From Stenogyne calaminthoides (Eukaryota; Streptophyta; Magnoliopsida; Lamiales; Lamiaceae), in assembly GCA_037126765.1 (NCBI GenBank), contig JBBCBC010000021.1, positions 26,739,434 through 26,803,433 of the forward strand: DNA of 64,000 nt. The letters run 5' to 3'. The notes beneath the pieces are model-generated. The model searched no databases, was not told the DNA's origin, and saw only the letters and a list, made by a program, of their open reading frames with translations. Within the stretch, counting starts at the first letter, position 1. Every line of letters starts with the position of its first letter. The translations under genes and the position numbers were made by a program. Shown here piece by piece: positions 46,172 to 58,123 of this stretch.

Positions 46172-47778
46172 TGTTGGAATTTAGAGGCACGTAAACACGT
46201 AATACATGCGCAGCGGAAATAAACAGTTCACCAACAACGAATAATTAATTGCATAATTAAATACGAGTAAACGTAAACAGAATTCTTACAGCAATGTGTA
46301 CACAGATTCCTCAATTATGGGATCCACGTAACAGTCATTTACTAATCTGCACAGATCTTCCAGCGTTGAATCCCTGAGATGAATTTGCTAGAAAAATCCA
46401 TACTCTAGATTTTATGGAGAAAATATGAAGTGATACTTTTAGTGAATTCCTAAGAACTTGTATATATAGGCAGACTTAACTTATTTCCCAAGCTAGCCAA
46501 TTCGGGAAATAAAATCCCTAATCTTAAATTAAATTAATTTCTTTTAATTTAATTCCCTAAATATAAATCTCTTCGGATTTAAATGCCTTATATAAAAATC
46601 TCTACGATTTATTTTCATATACATTAAATCCAACAATTATATTCCAAACATAATTATTGGGAATCCTTATTTAATTAAATCCAATTTAATTAAATATTAA
46701 TAATAATTAATTCCAAATTAATCTATTATTAATTACTTCTCCATAAATTAAATATTAAATCCAATTTAACATTTAATCAACCAACTATAATAAGTAAACA
46801 ACCATTACTTGTTGTGTGACCCATAGGCCCTCATATATCGAGCGATTAGTCAAACTAATGGTCTTAATTGAACCCTAGATAATAAATCAGACATTCTCAA
46901 TATATGAGGTACGTTGTGAGGAAATGTGGAACTACATGTAACTGAAATATGGGCTATTACGATTTCCTCCTTTCATCCGCGAATACAAGATTAAGTCTTG
47001 AACATGATGAAGTGTCTATTCAAATAACTTAATCAATTTATCTCCAATCACTAATTGATCATGTATGTCACACTTAGCCACAAAATCTAAGTTGACGTGC
47101 ATCAGCCGATGACTTTGATCAAATTATGATGAGAAGATGAGTATTCTCTCTAAATCCACTTTGAGGAATGAATCCTATTCTTAGCTCAACTACCACACAC
47201 ATGCACTTCGTGATGAGCTCAATCCAAACCATATCTACCCATAGACGGGTGCAAGCGTCGGTCATGGTCAAAGTTCATCATCCCACACATGTCGTGCATA
47301 TTGACCTCAAGTCAAAGGAGTATCGCATCGCTCCCACTAACCGATACACCCGTAGACACATATACTGGAACTACATCAAACGGTTTCTCGGATGGGTATA
47401 CCAATACCCTCTAAGGTATTTGTTCATCCATCATGAGATACCTAGTATCTCATAGTAAGTGAGATCTTACTACACTCTCTAAGAGTATGATGCAGATCAC
47501 ACACTAATCTCCATTGCATCATCAATATCCCATTCTTGATGATCCTTGATCGGGGCTATTTGAGAATCATGCTTAAGTCATCTGAGTTCTCACAACCTCA
47601 ATGACAGCAATGACTCATGGGAACACTTGCATGAATAAATGCAAACAATCAAACATAATATTCAAATAAGTGTATTGCCATACATTAATATTAAGTGAAC
47701 TATAATATTAAATCAAATTGAATATCATCGAGTATTATGTCCTTACAATAGATTGTCTCTAGGACACTAACACTAACA
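46172..47778 (-). repeat. COP-B 3' LTR
   Basis: 1,607 bp, TGTTGGAA to CACTAACA on the + strand. It has a TATATATA element at about 46460-46469. Relative to the other LTR it carries a segment near 47690-47740 (AACTATAATATTAAATC) that is missing there. Confidence 0.93.
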
Positions 47779-47789
47779 ATCTCCCACTT
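47779..47789 (-). other. COP-B polypurine tract
   Basis: On the minus strand CAAGTGGGAGAT precedes the LTR start TGTTAG. It is close in sequence to the COP-N tract. Confidence 0.75.
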
Positions 47790-47819
47790 GGACTAGAGTC
47801 AATCACCTACATGTCTAAC

Positions 47820-50800
47820 CCCTAGACCATCAAATGTCTAGTGTGTACATGAACACTCAGTGTTTCGGTGAAATGATCTTCCAAATTATATATGTGAGAA
47901 TACATTTTAATTCCATTTCTCCTATCCTTATGATCTCTCAGATCAAATGATAAGTCTGTGTACATGCTTGTTTCTGTTTGCTGATCTCGTTTCCTTTGCT
48001 TGCGCATTCGCACCAACGTTGTCTATTACACCTCTACTAGACAACTGGCACTTGGAACTACCCCTAGTTCTCTTAAGAACTTATAAAATCCAGACAGCCT
48101 CCTTGAGGCTTTTAATATAACAATGTACTCAACTTCGGTTGTTGAATCTGCGGTCCTTTTGCTTGGAACTATTCCATCCGACCGCCTCATTATTGAGAGT
48201 GAAACGTAACTTGACTGTGATTTGTAATCATCACATTCGAATTGGAAACTTGTGTCATCTTAACCTGTCACTACTAGTTCTGACTATCCACCATAGACAA
48301 GAAAACATTCTTTAGTTCGTCTGAGATACTTCAGAATAGTCTTGACTGCAATCCAGTGAGACTCACCCTGATTCTGTTGGTATCTACCAGTGATGTTGAT
48401 AGCGTAGGCCATGTTTGGCCTAGTGAAAGTCATGGCTTACATGATCATATGCATATGAGACATATTTCATGTTCTTGATATCAGCTTCAACAGAAGGACA
48501 ATTCTTCTTTGATAGCTTTATCCTGTGATTTGCCTATAGAGATCCTCTCTTAGAGTTCTCCATACGCAAAACGCTTCAACACCTTGTCTACATAGGTGGA
48601 TTGAGACAGCTTCAACATCCTCTTGGATCTATCCCTGTGGATCTTGATCCCTAAGATGTAGCAGGTTTCACCAAGATCCTTCATCATGAAGGTCTTTAAC
48701 AACAAATCTTTAATGGATTGCATTAACGGGATATTGTTTCCCAAATATCACTATGTCATCGACATACACGATTATGAAAACAATATTCTTCCCGCTGCGT
48801 TTACAGTAAATGCAAGGATCTTCCAAATTTCTGATGAAGTCAAAAAGATTTTATAGCTTCACCAAATAGGGTATTCCAACTCCTAGAAGCTTGCTTCAAT
48901 CCATAGAAGGATATCTTGTTTAAAAAAAAACCATAGAAGGATTTCTTTAGCTTGCATATTAGATTAGAATTTGACTTAGATGTAAAACCTTCTGGTTGAG
49001 TCATAAACACTTTCTTATCAATGTTTCCATTGAGGAAAACTGTTTTGACATCCATCTGTCAAATCTCATAATCATAGTGTGCTACTATCGCAAGTAAAAT
49101 TCAAATGGACTTGATCTTTGCAACTGGTGAGAAGGTCTTATCATAGCCAATGCCTTCGCGTTGACTATATCCTTCGCCACCAACCTAGCTTTGTAGGTTT
49201 GTACTTTGCCATTTGCATCGGTCTCTCACTTGAGAACCCATTTGCAACATATGGGTCTAACCCCTTTAGGAAACTCAAACAAGTCCTAGACTTGATTGGT
49301 GTACATCGAGTCCATCTCGGATTTCATGGCTTCATGCCACTTCCATGAATCAATATCTGATATTGCTTCAGAATAAGTATTAGTATCATCCTTATCTAGT
49401 ATGTCCATACTATCGAGTTCCTCCAAGAGGTAACCATATCTAATGGGCGGATTACGATTCCTAATTGACTTACGGAGCTGTGGTTGTGCAGGCTGTACAT
49501 TCTGACCGTGAAAATTTTGTGGTGCATCGATTTCATCAATGTCCGGAGGGTCCTCAAGAGCTACACTTTCAGATGCCTCTTGGGCGGGAGTTTGAACTAT
49601 GCTGTTCTCATTCAGCCCATTTGGAGGTTCTTGCATAGGCAAGCCAACTCCAATTACGCTCCCACTGGCTGAAAGACGATCACCTAGTGAAAGACTCCCA
49701 CCATGAAAGTTGCTGAATGCTCCCACTGATTCCTTGTCATGTTGCTTTGACAAGATATCAGTCTCTTTGTTAATTTGTGGTTCTTTAATTTCTTCAAGTT
49801 CTATCAGCTTACGACCTTGTTCCTTAAAGATATAGTTATTTTCGAGGAACTTGATCTGCCTATAAACAATCACTGACTATTTCTCAGGTAGATAGAAGCA
49901 ATATCCTTTAGTTTCCTTAGGATATCCCACAAAGTAACTCTTTTCACCTTTGGATTCCAATTTGTCGGTAAGCTTCCTTTTCACAATCACGGGGCAACCC
50001 CATGTTTGATATGTGTAAAAGTTGACTTCTTGCCACACCATAGTTCATATGGTGTATGCTCAACCGATTTAGATGGAATCCTTTTCAGATTGTAAATTGA
50101 GGTTTGTGACGCATATCCCCATAAGAATGTCGGAAGAGAGGAGAAGCTCATCATCGGCCTCACCATGTGTAACAGGATTCGGTTTCTCCTTTCGGACACA
50201 CCGTTCATATGAGGTGTTCCGGGAGGAGTTTATTGTGACTGGATTCCATGTAACTTCAAGTAATCAATGAATTCATGGATAAGGTATTCACCTCCTCGAT
50301 CTGATCGAAGAGTCTTGATACTCTTACCAAGTTGCTTCTTTACTTCAGCCTTAAAACTCTTTGAATTTCTCAAAAGATTCGAATTTGTGTTTCATAAGAT
50401 ACACGTATTCGTATCTTCAGAAATCATCAGTAAAAGTGATGAAGTAGCCGAAGTGACCCCTAACTTGAGTGGGCAATGGTCCACAAACATCATTTTAGAT
50501 CAACTCTAGAACTTCTTTGGCATGCACCCCTTTCCCAGAAAAGGGTCTGTTGATCATCTTGCCCATGAGAAAAGATTCACAATCTCCATAAGACTAACAT
50601 TCGAATGGGATTAAGTAGTCTAACTTTCTTAACCTTGTAATTCTTTTCTCGTTTACGCGATCAAGTTCTACAATTCCATAAGTAAGTCGGATTTTCATGA
50701 TTACTAAGTTTGAGTCTTTTATTTTGTATGTTAAGAACATCATATCCATAATGCAACAAATACATGTTGCGAGTAATAGAAAGAACTAGATGATTATCAT

Positions 50801-51740
50801 TAAGTTCTAATATAAAACCAAAGGGTAAGTCTGACACATAAGTCCTCAGACGTTCAGGAGCAACTCTTTCTCCGTTCCCACGTGTAAGACGACTTCACCC
50901 GCCCTAACTGTCCTATGACATATGAGCTCTTTCACATTAGTGCAAATGTGAGAGCTAAATCCGGTATCCAATACCAAGCAGTTAGCCCTATTAGTGGACA
51001 TGTTTATCTTAATAACAAGCATACATGTTCTAGTGCTAGAAGCACCCAGTGCCTTCTTTTCAGCAACCAGAACCTTACAGTCCTTCTTCCGGTGCCCTCT
51101 TCTGCTTACAGTAGAGGCACACATCCTTGTTTACCCGCTCTTTCTTTTGAACACTATCTTAGCGATATTGAACTCAAAAGTCTTGAGCACGTTGTGAAGT
51201 TCAGGCATGGTCACATCCGTCTTATTCATATTGTAGTTCACAATGAAGTTAAAATATGAATCCGAGAGCGAATGGAGGATAACATAAATGAAAATGTCGG
51301 TCTTTTAGCTCAAAGCCTAAATTACCAAGTTTCTCAATTAGACCTATCATCTTAAGCACATGAGGTGAAACATCCCCTTTTCAGCTAACCGGCATCTGAT
51401 CAGATCTCTCATCATTTCATAAATCTCAAAATGAGATTCAGAATCAAAGAGATCCTTCAGATGCTCGGGCATCTCGAAAGGACCCGTTTTCTCATGTTCC
51501 CTTAAGTAATTCGGGAGTCATGCCGAGCAACATCACACACTGCGTCTGGGAAGCATCCTTTTGATGCTATTCTGAGCTGCTATGTCAAACGTAGCTGTTT
51601 TAAGAAACCAGCTGCAGGGGTAACAGTGATTGGCGTATCCAACACGTAATCAATCTTTTCTTGTCTTAGCACCAAACACAAGTTTAGGTGCCCGTCCAGA
51701 AAATTTGGCCTAGCCAATTTGTTTGTTTCCGAAACACATC
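47820..51740 (-). pseudogene. COP-B gag-pol, heavily mutated
   Basis: Fragments from right to left on the minus strand: gag (about 51740-51130, with frame changes), zinc knuckle remnant GHRKKDC and protease LVLDTGFSSHIC (51124-50846), integrase with NGVSERRNRILLHMVRPMM (50208-49987), the linker with RNRNPPIRYGYL (49873-49286), reverse transcriptase with MDVKTVFLNGNIDKK (49055) and DLGETCYILGIKIHRDRSKR (48744-48550), and RNase H debris (48500-47830). A short inserted near-repeat (CATAGAAGGAT at 48901-48911 and 48931-48941) disrupts the YGLKQASR block. The catalytic YVDD region near 48760 is readable only in part. The knuckle has lost cysteines. Confidence 0.85.
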
Positions 51741-51749
51741 TCAATAACA

Positions 51750-53640
51750 ATTATATATTTCGACTAACCAAGAGAAGTAAAATAAAATGGGAATTAAACA
51801 CATAATTCCTATGATCAATATTCAGCAATCAAAATAAACATGGACTTTCTTTTGTGTTTATTTTGTCTCCATTACTTTCACATACTTAATGACCTCATCG
51901 GAAGAGTACGAATTTATATCAGATATAAAATGTAATGGACTAGGATCCACATTCCTACTATTACAATATTTGTTTGGGTTGATTACTGCAATAACATAAC
52001 TGGTAGGTCTCCAAACCAATTTCAAAAACTGCAATTCCTAGTTGATTGAACCTAGTTCAATCGATGCCCCTTGACTTTCGTTTCCCTGCTTGGGCTGGTG
52101 AAACAAAGTTAAGTTGATTTACAACCATCAAGCGACGACACTTCATGTCCCTATAAAAGTCCCGTTAGATGTAGATCCGAGCAAAAGACTTGGGCCTTAA
52201 ATACTCATTGGAACGAAATCTCTGGTTTACTTTTAATTTTGATGGAAGGCATCATTCAATTTTATGAAAAATCATATTTTAGTGAGGAATGTTTTAAAAG
52301 GCGGGGTATTAATCGCTTAATCGAGATCAAACATGTTAGTCTATATCACATTTGAGCAATTATTGGGCGCCGCCTACCCAAACTTGATTTACACGGACTA
52401 ACATTTATATGGGCGTCGTCTACCCAAACGATAATACGGTCCGATAATTATTGGGTGCCGCCTACCTAAACAGTTATAATGCGGACTGTAAAGCGTTTAA
52501 CGAATTAAAATTTCAAAAACAGTTAAGCAGTGGGATTTAATAATTTCTTTTAAACCGAAATTCAAAATCCAATTTTAATTCGATTTTAAATTATTAAAAC
52601 AATAATTAATCTAATTAATTTAAATAAAAGTTCAACTTTTATTACTATTTTAAAATTATTCCTATTAAATTTTAAATAGATTTTATTCATTTGTTTTTAC
52701 AAGGGCTCATGTGCAAATTCTAAAATTGCACAGATGGGCCTGTCCTAAATTCAATTTCGGCACAGTCCCTCCCCTCATCATCGCCCGGTTTCCAAAACCT
52801 TTTCTAATCGGGTCAGCAGACATCAATCAAACCATCCAATAACTCATCACAATTTATCCGAATTATTCCAAACAATTCACAAAATTGCTCAACTATTAGG
52901 TTCAATTAATCTCAATTTCAAACATCCAATCGAAAATAATTAGAAATTCAATCAAGGACCAAGATAAACGAAAATCACAGAACCATCCATTGTACAACGC
53001 CCGTGCAAGTTGCTTCCGCCTCTAGGCGCACGCGACTCGACTCGTCGTCCAAGATGAGAACAGACGAGTCAGAGGTTAGCTGATTCAGGGGAGCACCACC
53101 ACGAATCAAATAAAAATAGGGCACGAATGTATCGAGTCACATGGGATCGAGGATCACCGCCCTGAGACGAAGCGAAATGGCGGCGCTCCGCCATGAATCA
53201 AAACGCATCGGAGCGCACCACCACGAGACGTGGGTGCTTGCAATCGAGGTGAAACCAATCAAGGGTGAAGCGGCGGCGAATCACGATGGGGCGCGGTTGC
53301 GCAGCCACGGATCTAATTCATTGCGGCAGCGGCGCAAGCTCGTATGATCGATGCGACTTGCAGCTCGAAGCTGTTTACTCGAGCGACGTCGCGAGTTGCC
53401 CGTGTAGCCGGGCTGCACGCATCGACAACGGCGGCGCCGGGGTGTTTCCCAGAAAACCCTAAGCGGTGTGGCGATGAAGACGACGGGTCCAGAAGACCAA
53501 AAGGGGGAACAAAGCAGAAAAACCCCCAAAATAATTCCAAGGGGTGCGGTCTGTTCTAAACAGCCGTGCACCTAGTTTGACCAAAAAAAATTATTTTAAT
53601 TTTTAAATCAAAACCAATACACTATGCAATTAAACAAGAG
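51750..53640 (-). other. COP-B 5' leader with triplicated motif and GC-rich block
   Basis: 1.9 kb between primer-binding site and gag. It holds three copies of a GGGCGCCGCCTACCCAAAC-like unit (52361-52384, 52409-52429, 52449-52471) and a GC-rich block at 52980-53560 that opens overlapping ORFs on both strands without recognisable protein families. COP-N has a GC-rich block at the same position. Confidence 0.6.
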
Positions 53641-53657
53641 CCTGAGCTCTGATACCA
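53641..53657 (-). other. COP-B primer-binding site
   Basis: On the minus strand TGGTATCAGAGCTCAGG starts one base after the LTR. Its first 12 bases are the perfect initiator tRNA-Met complement. Confidence 0.9.
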
Positions 53658-53658
53658 C

Positions 53659-55235
53659 TGTTGAAATTTAGAGGCACGTAAACGCGTAATACATGCGCAG
53701 CGGAAATAAACAGTTCACCAACAACGAACAATTAATTGCATAATTAAATACGAGTAAACGTAAATAGAATTCTTACAATAATTCGTACATGGATTCCTCA
53801 ATTATGGTATCCACGTAACAGTCATTTACTAATCTGCACAGATCTGCCAGCGTTGAATCCCCGAGTTGAATTTGCTAGGAAAATCCAAACTCTAGATTTT
53901 ATGGAGAAAATATGAAGCGATACTTTTAGTGCATTCCTAAGAGCTTGTATATATAGGGAGACTTAGCTTATTTTTCAAGCTAGCCCAATTAGGGAAATAA
54001 AATCCCTAATCTTTAATTAAATTAATTCCTTTTAATTTAATTCCCTAAATATAAATCTCTACGGATTTAAATGTCTTATATGAAAATCTCTACGATTTTT
54101 TCCATATATATTAAATCCTACAATTATATTCCAAATATAATTATTGGGAATTCTTATTTAATTAAATCCAATTTAATTAAATATTAATAATAATAATTAG
54201 TTCCAAATTAATCTATTATTAATTACTTCTCCATAAATTAAATATTAAATCCAATTTAACATTTAATCAACCAACTATAATTAGTAAACAACCATTATTT
54301 GTTGTGTGACCCATAGGCCCTCATATATCGAGCGATTAGTCAAACTAACGGTCTTAATTGAACCCTAGACAATAAATCAGACATTCTCAATATATGAGGT
54401 ACGTTGCGAGGAAATGTGCAACTACCTGTAACTGAAACATGCGCTATTATGATTTCCTCCTTTCACTCGAAAAATACTCGATTAAGTCTTGAACATGATG
54501 AAGTGTCTATTAAATAAACTTAATCAATTTATCTCCAATCACTAATTGATCATGTATGTCACACTTAGCCACAACGTCTAAGTTGACGTGCATCGGCCGA
54601 TGACTTTGGTCCAATTATGATGAGAAGATGAGTATTCTCTCTAAATCCACTTTGAGGAATGAATCCTATTCTTGGCTCAACTACCACACACATGCACTTC
54701 ATGATGAACCCAATCCAAGCCATATCTACCCATAGACGGGTGCAAGCGTCGGTCATGGTCAAAGTTCATCATCCCACACATGTCGTGCGTATTGACCTCA
54801 AGTCAAAGGAGTATCGAATTGCTCCCACTAACCGAGACACCCGTAGACATATATAGTGGAACTACATCAAACGGTTTCTTGGGAAGGGTATACCAATACC
54901 CTCTAAGGTATTTGTGCATCCATCATGAGATACCTAGTATCTCGTAGTAAGTGAGATCTTACTACACTCTCTATGAGTATGATGCAGATCGCACACCAAT
55001 CTCCATTGCATCATAAATATCCCATTCTTGATGATCCTTGATCGGGGCTATTTGAGAATCATGCTTAAGTCATCTGAGTTCTCACAACCTCAATGACATC
55101 AATGACTCATGGGAACACTTGCATGAATAAATGCAAACAATCAAACATACTATTCAAACAAGTGTATTGCCATACATTAATATTAAGAGTACTATGCCCT
55201 TACGATAGATTATCTCTAAGATACTAACACTAACA
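53659..55235 (-). repeat. COP-B 5' LTR
   Basis: 1,577 bp, TGTTGAAA to CTAACA on the + strand, with TATATATA near 53947-53957. It aligns to 46172-47778. The CTTCT after it (55236-55240) is the right target-duplication copy. Confidence 0.93.
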
Positions 55236-55240
55236 CTTCT

Positions 55241-55822
55241 AACCCCCAGGACCCGATTCTACTGGGGTACCTAAAATCTGATTCGTTCCCAGGTTTGAGT
55301 GGGACTGACAAATAAATGAGGTGTACAAGAAACTATCTGGTACATAGATAGTGGATGCTCAATGCACATGACTGGAAGTCAACATCTCCTCAGCAATTAC
55401 ATTGAGAAACCAGGCCCATGAGTTCTCTTTGGTGATGACAATTTTGGTTTTACCAGAGGAGTTGGAACCTTAGTGAACGATGATGTATAGGTTACATGTG
55501 TATCATACGTTGAAGGCTTAAGGCACAACCTGTTATCTGTATCATAGTTCTGCGATAATGGATTTAGTGTTGAGTTTTCATCAGATCAATGCACAATTAG
55601 AAACCGAGTAACTCAACAGATCTTGCTAACTGGCTCCAGAAAAGGAAAGATTTATACAGCAGATTGGGACAGTTGTTCAAGAAATGCATGCTTAATTGTT
55701 AAGAGTTCAAAGAGCTCCAGTTGGCTCTGGCACAAGAGAATGTGCCATCTGAACTTCAAAACTCTTAACAAGATAGCAAGGATGTCCTTGGTTGAAGGTC
55801 TCCCGAATGAAGTATTCTCTAA
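55241..55822 (+). pseudogene. SRV-A protease and GAG-pre-integrase region
   Basis: After the COP-B insertion the + strand resumes SRV-A coding: WYIDSGCSMHMTGSQHLLS is the Copia protease active site (D-S-G) with its flanks. It is followed by VLFGDDNFGF and then, from 55623, LTGSRKGKIYTADWDS and SSWLWHKRMCHLNFKTLNKI, the pre-integrase and integrase zinc-binding start (H...H). It ends at EGLPNEVFS, where SRV-C begins at 55823. Stops occur at about 55420, 55489 and 55546. The frame links to the gag tail at 46171. Confidence 0.85.
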
Positions 55823-56419
55823 TGTTGGTCCCGGTGCTAACGAGTCTCACACGTGTATGGAGGGGGGGAATACACGTGTTCAGTGATTTCTAAAACTTTT
55901 CTTTCACTGAGGTCAGATGGGTCAGGTTGTCCTGATGATTTGGCCCTGAGAAGCACAGATCGCCCTGAGTCAAAGTCTACCTGAGACAATGATCCTGAGC
56001 TGCTTTCAGAAGCATCAGATTAGCCCAACTGAGCCTGAGTTTTTCTGAGATCCTGAGCTATTTAGATCAGATAACTATCTTACTGAACACTCAGTAGAGT
56101 TAGTTCAGTTTGGTAACTATCTGTTCTAGCTACTCAAGTGTGCGGAATGGTTGGCCCTAAGTTTATACTCGTTTTTAGCTTTGCTGAAAACCTTTCTTTT
56201 AATGAATCAGTGATTAAGGCTGTGATTCATTTGATGCAAGTTCAGTGGATTGATTCCAACTGAATATCAGTGAATAATGCTTTCAGTTAAAGATATGCAA
56301 CTGATAATAATGCAGTACAGAAAGCAAAACAACACAGCAATTTATAGTGGTTCAGAGACTCAAGCTCCTACATCCACTCTCTCTGACCTTCAGAGAAATT
56401 CCTTAACCACTTCCTAAGG

Positions 56420-56578
56420 TTTTCTGACTACCTCAATGTAGTTTACTAACCTTTCTACTTTGAGTTTTCTGACTACCTCACTGTAGTTTACTTACTCAAA
56501 CACACACAAGCTTTCTGACTATCCAAGATAGTTTACTCACTTCTTCTCTAGAGTTTTCTGACTACCTCAATGTAGTTT
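56420..56578. repeat. Repeated hairpin motif inside the SRV-C LTR
   Basis: Four copies of a TTTCTGACTACCTCAATGTA-like unit start near 56423, 56466, 56513 and 56551. Each contains CTAC and GTAG as a small inverted pair (CTAT and ATAG in the third copy, a compensating change). Spacing is 40-46 bp. Confidence 0.75.
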
Positions 56579-57449
56579 ACTAACTCTTTACAACTCCAAC
56601 TCACCAACAATCACACTCAAACTACCTTACAAAGGGTTTGGGGTTTCTGGTTGGTTTCCAACTAGGATGAGATATCCTTTACAATAAGTACAATGCAAAG
56701 GCTAGGATATCTCTACTAAGCTTTGGATATATCTTATCAAACTAGGCTTAGTGAATGAGCTCTCTTCAATGTAAAGCACTTGGAAAATTCTTGGGTTTTC
56801 GAGTGCTTCAATTTTCAATAATAAGATTGAGCTCTTGAGTTGCTTACAAATTTCCCGTAACCTTCAATGTAGAGGGTCACTAGTATTTATAGGCAATCAC
56901 CAAGGTCACTCTTGAAAAACTATCCGTTGGAGGAGATAACTTCATGAGTTTCCTCTTATGGTGTTTGATGAACGACTATTTTTAGGGTTTGAATACTCCC
57001 TTGCATGTTTTAGAAAATATGCTTTCATGTAGCCACTCACACCGTTTTTTGCGATGCGGAACATAGTACTCTTGACATGCTTGATGACTGTCGCTTTCAA
57101 ATTGTCGATAAAATCTGATCTTTGTCTTCCTACGATTGGTTCTTGTCTTGATAAATGTAGACAAACATAACGACTCCTTTTGGTCAATATCTACGAGTGA
57201 TATAACCTTAACAACACTTAGTTTTAGTTCCTTTTATGCGCATGTGAATGTCTTGGGCAATATCTATTTTTTTTTTTTTTTGAGTATTAGCGTTTTTCTC
57301 GGTTTGTAGCCTTCGTATAGATATTATTGATTGCCTCGAAACATTGAGGTTATCTTGAGCATTGATGAATACTGGGAGTCTTGATAACTTCTTGTGTCTT
57401 GATATCTTCGTGTCTTGATATCTTTAGAGTCTTGAGTCTTGATGTCTTC

Positions 57450-57486
57450 GAGTCTTGAGTCTTGAGTCTTGAGTCTTGAGTCTTGA
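57450..57486. repeat. Heptamer tandem repeat (GTCTTGA)n in the SRV-C LTR
   Basis: About five consecutive GTCTTGA units. Looser copies of CTTGA and TTTCTCGATTTCATCTTGA continue to about 57600. Confidence 0.85.
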
Positions 57487-57829
57487 GATATCTTGAGTCT
57501 TGATTTCTCGATTTCATCTTGAGTCTTGATTTCTCGATTTCATCTTGAAGTTTCTCGATTTCATCTTGAGTCTTGATTTCTCTGTTTCATACTGAGTCTT
57601 CAGAAACTTCAGTTTCATACTGAAACTTCAGATTCTTCAGAAACTTACTGACTCTTCAGAATCTTCAGAATCTAACCTGATCTATATCTGCTGACTATAC
57701 ATGGTGTAGATAACATCCCGAACACTCTAAACTGAATCCTGACTCAACTATCAAGATTATCCTGAACATGTCATACTCAGGGGTTTTGGGATCTAATAAA
57801 ATCTTCTTTATTAAATTCATCTCCCAACA

Positions 57830-57843
57830 ATTTCCCCCTTTTT
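57830..57843 (-). other. SRV-C polypurine tract
   Basis: AAAAAGGGGGAAAT on the minus strand, preceded by GGCATCATC and followed by the LTR. It is identical to the SRV-L tract at 465-478. Confidence 0.85.
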
Positions 57844-58123
57844 GATGATGCCAAAACCATCTTGTTACAAAAATACTTAACCTATACTCAGGTTTCAGTT
57901 TTTCCTATTACAATCCAAGAATGACAAATTCTTCCAACAATTTCATCACAAAGGCATATCAAATATAAAAGACATGTAAAAAGATAATGAGATATTATCT
58001 TTGAGCATAAAGATAAAGTTTTCATTGATTGTAAGATAGAAGTTACAGAGTACAATGAAATTATCAAAAACAAGAACAAAAGAAGTACAAAGAATCTTCA
58101 GTCTTCAGTCTTCTATCAGCTCT

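Larger units (their letters stand above)
46172..55235 (-). mobile_element. COP-B: complete but decayed Ty1/copia element inserted in SRV-A
   Basis: This 9,064-bp element on the minus strand has LTRs at 46172-47778 and 53659-55235, a polypurine tract, a primer-binding site and a CTTCT duplication. The internal coding order, read from right to left, is leader, gag, protease, integrase, reverse transcriptase, RNase H. Coding is broken by many stops and frameshifts, unlike COP-N, so it is older or has decayed faster. The LTRs are alignable from end to end and differ at many positions. Confidence 0.95.
55823..57829 (-). repeat. 3' LTR of SRV-C
   Basis: 2,007 bp, TGTTGGTCCC to CTCCCAACA on the + strand. 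A polypurine tract abuts its right end. The TATA box lies at 56884-56891 (TATAAATA on the minus strand). It contains a 40-46-bp spaced repeat with inner CTAC...GTAG pairing (56420-56578) and a run of GTCTTGA heptamers (57450-57486). TCTAA (55818-55822) is the likely target-duplication copy. The partner is outside the window. Confidence 0.85.

Noticed and set aside
53141..53571. Overlapping ORFs in the COP-B leader
   Set aside because: Same reasoning as for COP-N: GC-rich leader, both strands open, no domain.
56942..57187. 81-codon minus ORF in the SRV-C LTR
   Set aside because: Lies wholly within the LTR and has no recognisable domain.
57450..57600. Short regular repeats that could suggest a CRISPR array
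   Set aside because: Units are contiguous heptamers with no spacers, inside a plant retrotransposon LTR.
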